Origin: Chrysomallon squamiferum
Lineage: Eukaryota; Mollusca; Gastropoda; Neomphalida; Peltospiridae
Assembly: GCA_012295275.1 (NCBI GenBank)
Contig: CM022668.1
Coordinates: 1,538,137 to 1,550,636 of the forward strand
DNA: 12,500 bases
Direction: 5' to 3'
Of the stretch, positions 7,934 through 12,500 are shown piece by piece (position 1 is the first letter of the stretch; each line of letters opens with the position of its first letter). A program made the translations under genes and the position numbers. The notes beneath the pieces were generated by a model. It saw nothing but the letters and a program-made list of their open reading frames with translations, made no database searches and had not been told where the DNA came from.

Positions 7934-8356
7934 CACACTGTTAAGAAATAAATGCTGTTACGAAACTGTATCATTTTCAACACGCTATCATTTCTTAACT
8001 CTGCATTTATTTCTTAACAAAGTTACCTTTAAGTTACAAAGTAAGAAATGATATAATATTAAGAAACGCCTGTTTTCAAAATAACCAGTTTGTTACCTTT
8101 AAATTTTCTATAAAACTTAACTCTTTTTTTCTTCAAGTTTTTTGACAATCAGTGTGTACTGCAATGTTTGTGTTTGTATGTGTATATAGGAATTGGATAT
8201 GTGTGTGTATACATGCATATAGGAACTGGATATGTGTGTGTAATTGAGTATACAGGGGTTTGTATCTATGTTTGTGTGTGTTCATGAACACGTACTGAAC
8301 TAATAAAAAGTATTTATTCACTATTCACAATTATACACACATGCAGCAGAACTAAA
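7934..8356 (+). repeat. Dispersed repeat, copy B
   Basis: Second copy of the repeat at 3003-3455, same orientation. It keeps the shared blocks, including CTAATAAAAAGTATTTATTC near its right end, but lacks the long TG array. Near its left end a perfect 16-bp inverted repeat is present: GTTAAGAAATAAATGC at 7940-7955 and its complement at 8003-8018, with a 47-base loop. Copy A has a shorter perfect pair (GTTAAGAAAC at 3030-3039 and GTTTCTTAAC at 3071-3080). No coding potential was found. Confidence 0.8.
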
Positions 8357-8852
8357 AGTGAAGACATACAGATGCTGACGAAAACAATCTTAAAACTTTA
8401 TATTAAATCACATTCTAGTCTGCACTTGAGACTCCTATATTAAATTATATTTTATCATGATTAAATCAAATACTGTGTGGAAACAGAACAGATAATAAAA
8501 CTATTAAACTAGAACTGAATGTTAAACTGGATGTCCCGTGACGTTGAAATCAGTCATGCGTGACCAGTTGATCTAGATATACATCAAAGGAAAGGTGACT
8601 CACGTTAGTCCCTGCTGGTGAAAGCGAGATGAGCAGAAAAAACACGTTGAGCTATGCTTAGAATGAGACTTTAAAAAGTAAACAGTAATAAGTAGATGTA
8701 TATCTATAAGGTTGTTATGTATCATTGATTTGAGAGATAAAAGAAGAACAAAATATTTAAAGAGAACAAAATGGAGCTCTATTAAAAAATAACCCTTCCG
8801 TTAATAATAATAAAAAAATAATATAGTAATAAAATAGAAATATAAAAAATAA
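8357..8852. other. AT-rich DNA with no supported gene
   Basis: No feature with good support. One strong-looking minus-strand acceptor/donor pair at 8604-8614 encloses only 11 bases and is discussed as a finding. Confidence 0.55.
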
Positions 8853-8932
8853 CAAACAAACAAAATCAACGGAATAAAATCAAACAAACAAAATCAACGG
8901 AAAAAAAAAATCAAACAAACGAAATCAAAGTG
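8853..8932. repeat. Short tandem repeat, 28-31 bp unit, about 2.7 copies
   Basis: CAAACAAACAAAATCAACGG followed by an A-rich spacer occurs at 8853 and 8881. A diverged third start, CAAACAAACGAAATCAAAG, is at 8912. The units differ mainly in the length of the A run. Confidence 0.85.
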
Positions 8933-10025
8933 AATTCTTGAAAAAAAACCCCAAAAGACAGACAAATAAACAAAAGAATAATTTAAAAAAAATTATTTAA
9001 ATGCTTTTAAACATTGCAAATAGCGATTAAAAAAATAATAAGGAGAAAAATCAAAAACAAAAGAAAAAAGAGAAAAATCAACAGCTTTTCAGTAATTCAA
9101 GACTGTGTTAGTTTATATAAAATGTCAGTAAATCTTTAAATAATCAAGACAGTACGTGTTGATTAAAAACTGGAATATCTCGGATCGTGCCTTTGATTAT
9201 AAAAAAATAACTTTGTTAATTTTAGATTGTCTTGATATCGGTTAAACAGTTACCAGATCAAAATGTCCTAACAGACTGCATGCAGAAGAAAATAATAAAC
9301 TTTGAAGATTTTTCACAAAATGCAAACAGTTCCATTTGTTTTTCTGTATTGCTTTTGTTTTTAAAATAATTTGAAATACGATGGATCTATTGTTCCTTTT
9401 GGATTTATTAAATTGTTTACAAACATTAGTTTTAGTTTTTAATATAGCAAAAATCGACAGTTCACATTCTATAGAGAATTTTTTTCTTCTTTTTTTTTTC
9501 TTAAGGATAAACTATTTACATATAGTAATTAGATTAAAGCAGTTGCAGTTTTCTAGATCTATTTATTGATTTTTGCCGCCATTAAGAAACGGATATTAAA
9601 AATCGTTAACCATTCACTAAAATTTTCTGTAATGTGGCCACACGACAAACCGAAGTCGTTGTACGTTTTTGCCCAGACTAATCTTGTTTCTCAGCTGTAA
9701 CGGTGATTTCACTTTGCAAAGAAAATATCAGATGTAAAGATTTCCCTACCGAAGACGGATATATAAATAATATTTACAATAATCGTTAATTACAGATCAG
9801 CTGAAAATGAGGTGAGGGTTAGCTGTAATGTCTGATTATTATGAATAATACTGAGGCTGAAGCTGTTGTTAGTACGTTAACCAATCAGATCACAATAATC
9901 ACGTTTTATAATTCTTGTAACGACAGAAATCACATTTCACATCGTGTCTATCTCTTTTATGTTTTTATTCTGTCAGCTGTTATTATTATTATACAATTAT
10001 TGTTATTATTACATTAATTATTATC
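8933..10025. other. AT-rich DNA with no supported gene
   Basis: A-rich low-complexity sequence at 8940-9090, then unstructured AT-rich DNA. The short plus-strand frame at about 9381-9569 is Leu/Phe-rich, lacks splice or composition support and is not called. From about 9570 rightwards G+C and CpG rise modestly. Confidence 0.55.
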
Positions 10026-10050
10026 ATTATTATTATTATTATTATTATTT
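10026..10050. repeat. ATT microsatellite
   Basis: About eight ATT steps, within a wider ATT/TTA-rich stretch from about 9979. Confidence 0.85.
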
Positions 10051-10673
10051 TATTCATTCATATATATATATTAAATTTTATTTTTTTATTAACGTCTTTG
10101 TTTTATCTTAAGCTGAAAATAGCTAAAACTGAATACTTAGTGTGAGGTGAAATTTCAGTGTGTATGAGAGAGGAATGAAAAGTTAGTGTTACGTTGACCA
10201 CTGATTAGTAATCTGAAACACGTGCAAAACGAGTTTTTAAAAAGATTTTGTTTCTGGCAGTGAAATCAATACTTTACAACCCACCTCCATTACAAATTTG
10301 GTTGGCGACAAATAAATAAATATTATCATTCAGTTCAATATAAACTGTTACAAATATTGCAAAATAACACGTAATATAAAAATTTCACGTTTGTGTTTTC
10401 TTCACTGATGATACAGTCTCCATGCATCACAAGGTTTGTTTCTTGTTCTGCCTAATGCTTCGTGATTACTTATCAAAGATCTTTATGCGTGTTTTCCTGT
10501 CTATAGAAGAATTTGTAATAAATATTCATTATTATTATTATTTTTATTTTTGTAACAGATGAAAGATGGACAGACTTCAATGATTAAAGTAATATGCGTT
10601 ATGTGAAAAGCATACATCAGTGATATGAATATTTACAGTGCAGTTAGCTGGGTTTGAAAGAGAAAAAACAACA
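10051..10673. other. AT-rich DNA with no supported gene
   Basis: No open block with paired splice sites, no tRNA-like boxes and no tandem repeat beyond short ATT and TTTTTA runs were seen. Confidence 0.55.
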
Positions 10674-10854
10674 TCAGCAGCTGTGACCATCTCTTAGTCT
10701 GTTATTGTACAAGAAGAATGTCTTTTGTGTTGGATGTACCCAAGCAAGGTCAAATGATCCTTTGAAACTGGCCTGTGAAGGGGAAGATCTCGACTGGGGC
10801 AAGGAGAGGCTGGTGGTTATGAAAGGGGAGCAGTCTAATTATGATGATACTTGA
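10674..10854. other. Exon-like block open on both strands, strand uncertain
   Basis: This patch is visibly richer in G+C than its flanks. On the plus strand 55 codons (10687-10851) are open to a TGA at 10852, including ARSNDPLKLACEGEDLDW and GKERLVVMKGEQ. On the minus strand a strong pyrimidine tract with CAG (GATCTTCCCCTTCACAG) precedes 32 codons from 10772 to a TGA at 10674-10676, including FDLAWVHPTQKTFFLYNNRL. The minus reading has the better acceptor and would be a terminal exon; its aromatic pattern faintly recalls a hemopexin-type repeat, but that is only an impression. Neither reading is recognised with confidence, and both could be chance or a decayed fragment. Confidence 0.3.
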
Positions 10855-11349
10855 TTTACAAAAGTGGATGGCAAGAGTAAATATAATTTTACTTTCTGAC
10901 ACAAAATTTCCGTTTCATCTTATTTGAACGTTGTTGTTACAGGCTGTTTTTACAGACGTACAGTTTGCGACAACAGACAGTCTGAGAAGTGTCATTAACG
11001 TTTCTGTGTCCCGCTAATGAGACACACTGAGACGCGGGTCCCGTCTCGGAATACCACAGGTTAACGAAAATAAAACACAGTGAAGACGTATTGATCGTGG
11101 TCTCAAGGAATGAATGGGTATAATGCAAAAACTGAAATTAGTTCATTTATAATATTAGAATAGTCTATTATATGTCTGTAGTTTGTTTTTATTACAAATA
11201 ATCATAGTACTTAGTTGTTCAATATTTAACTGAACCGGTAATAACAGGTAAAAACAAAAGCAGTTCTTTCAAGCGTAGCATTTAGATGAAGATACAAATT
11301 AATTAGCATGTACTGAGGAAGGTTGTATGATATAACTGAAATAATAATA
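10855..11349. other. Mostly AT-rich DNA with a CpG-bearing patch
   Basis: At about 10950-11060 G+C rises and there are short inverted repeats (GTGTC with GACAC near 11007-11025; GAGACG with CGTCTC near 11029-11047). The minus-strand frame through it (about 10937-11128) lacks splice borders and family resemblance, so no gene is called. Confidence 0.5.
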
Positions 11350-11368
11350 TTTTTTTTTTTTTTTTTTT
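11350..11368 (+). repeat. T19 homopolymer followed by CAG
   Basis: Nineteen T directly followed by CAG make a textbook-looking plus-strand splice acceptor. Whether it is used is unknown; the sequence after it is treated as a finding. Confidence 0.8.
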
Positions 11369-11453
11369 CAGTCTGTTAATGTTATATGAGAACATGCGAT
11401 CTGTTGAAACAACAGACTGCGTGTGTCAGGTGTCGGCCATTGTTACTTTGTGA

Positions 11454-11994
11454 TGGAAATATTTGTTAATAGTCTCAGCAGGCGAGCGCCAATTACTGGA
11501 GAGAAAAATATTATTTTAATAACATTTCAACAGAAACAACAAATGTTTATATTAACGGTGTGGCGAGGATAGTCGTGAAGAATTTTTTTTTTTTTTTTTT
11601 TTTTGAAGGACAAATTAGTCATGGATAATTCGGACAGAAACAGATTGCGGTCCGTACGCATCTGAACATTTACTTGTTTTTCATCTCGCTTAATTAAGTG
11701 ATCTGATAATATAATAATTATAGGACATCCAGGCCTACATACACTTAAAATGTAGCTGCATGTTAAAATCTTTAAACTGCAAAGATTTCCCCAAATGAAA
11801 GTAAATGAGAAAGAGAAACCAGTGTTTACAAAACTGTGTTAACTAGTGTGTGAGACCTGACAAATTCACAAATTATCTCATTTGTAAACAGAGCATTTTG
11901 TTTACCTTTGACCTTCGACCCGAGTGTTGTTAGCACAACACATGGATGAAGTTCAGAGAGACAACTTACGTAAAGTGTAACTGGTGTACCAGGT
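11454..11994. other. AT-rich DNA with no supported gene
   Basis: Apart from the T22 tract listed separately, no feature is supported. A minus-strand donor-like AAAG|gtaaac at about 11905 follows a short ATG-started frame (from about 11944), which is too short to call. Confidence 0.5.
11583..11604. repeat. T22 homopolymer
   Basis: A run of 22 T followed by GAAGG, with no AG acceptor close enough to suggest splicing. Confidence 0.9.
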
Positions 11995-12180
11995 AAACTT
12001 GAAATGGAAACAAGGATTAAGAGATGAAGCAGAGTAAGAACGAAAAGGAAGAAGAAAAACGAGAAGGTGAAAAGATAAAATAAAACTAAACAGGAATGAC
12101 GAGAATAAAAGGAATAATTAACAAGAAAAAGCAGATTAACAAGAACACGGTAAAAAGTGAAAGGAGAAACAGACAGGTAT
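11995..12180 (+). other. Purine-biased tract
   Basis: For almost 190 bases the plus strand is nearly all A and G with few pyrimidines (for example GAAAAGGAAGAAGAAAAACG). It is not a simple repeat, and no frame stays open across it. Such strand asymmetry can favour unusual DNA structures, but none is shown here. Confidence 0.7.
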
Positions 12181-12500
12181 TCTCAAGTTAATTCAGATGT
12201 TAGAAGAAAACACGAAGATAAGATGACAGCTGTGACAACGACGGTTACAGCTGACTGGGGGGACCGTATCTCATGTACACGTACCACGACAACGCCCCCT
12301 TTGTTAAATGAAATTTTGATGCAGACGTTGTATTTAACTATGTCGGCGTCTTTTTCAGCTTGAATATGTTATCTGGTAAACAACAAATATATTGTACAAA
12401 ACTTGTTATTGTTGTTTCTAAACATTAACATATTTTTAACATATGCGTGGAACTGCTCGATCCAGTGTGAATCCTCACAAGAGCAGTGTATGGTCGTGTT
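12181..12500. other. Slightly GC-richer right end, no gene called
   Basis: A 68-codon plus-strand frame (12157-12363) is open here but is Thr/Ser-rich without a motif and begins within the purine tract. A good pyrimidine-rich CAG (GTCTTTTTCAG) lies at its end, followed 17 bases later by gtaaac. The paired CAGCTG inverted repeat at 12227-12253 is described as a finding. The evidence is too thin for a CDS. Confidence 0.4.

Noticed and set aside
11905-11946. ATG-started minus-strand block ending at AAAG|gtaaac, with an AGGTCA nuclear-receptor half-site word
   Set aside because: Only 13 codons are open, and both the donor and the six-base word are expected by chance in 12.5 kb.
12157-12363. 68-codon plus-strand frame
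   Set aside because: Thr/Ser-rich, no motif, starts inside the purine tract and has no upstream promoter or splice support. An exon cannot be excluded, but it is not supported.
1-12500. Numerous TATAAA and AATAAA words
   Set aside because: They are expected at high frequency in DNA this rich in A+T, and none is placed convincingly next to a gene end or start.

Overview
No protein-coding gene is complete in this window. The sequence looks like non-genic or intronic DNA from an animal nuclear genome. It is strongly A+T-rich, dense in dinucleotide to tetranucleotide microsatellites, and holds minisatellites, a dispersed repeat and a short Tc1/mariner-type element. The only coding signals are short exon-like blocks with GT-AG borders. 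There are no bacterial features (no long ORFs, operons or ribosome sites). The mixed CA/TA/TATG microsatellites would suit a lophotrochozoan such as a mollusc, but that is an impression; the sequence does not prove it.

Layout, left to right. At 452-502 and 796-924 are two short minus-strand blocks, each open in one compatible frame and bordered by good acceptor and donor sites. Joined in frame they encode a charged coiled-coil segment followed by a short polar tail, and they are the best gene evidence here. At 1-451 and 925-2140 is AT-rich filler with a TA/CA microsatellite. At 2141-2652 is a regular 26-bp minisatellite of about 19.5 units. At 2881-3455 an 18-bp repeat leads into copy A of a dispersed repeat, whose second copy B lies at 7934-8356 in the same orientation. 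At 3456-5152 is featureless AT-rich DNA. At 5153-5552 is a decayed tandem repeat of about 31 bp.

From 5553 to 7933 there are AT-rich low-complexity tracts, a perfect 28-bp tandem duplication (6747-6802), a 220-bp TA-flanked inverted-repeat element (6837-7056), a GC-richer exon-like island (7359-7431) and several microsatellites. From 8357 to the end the sequence is mostly unique AT-rich DNA. It contains one ambiguous block open on both strands (10674-10854), a T19-CAG acceptor-like site with nested hairpins (about 11350-11453), a purine-biased tract (11995-12180) and a CAGCTG inverted repeat near the right end.

The genes do not form any visible system. The simplest reading is the 3' part of a minus-strand coiled-coil gene at the left edge, with large repeat-filled introns and/or intergenic DNA to its right. 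I found no convincing new biological system. The most informative observations are the two-copy dispersed repeat with its reversed 18-bp motif, the inverted-repeat element, and the few candidate exons that RNA data could settle.
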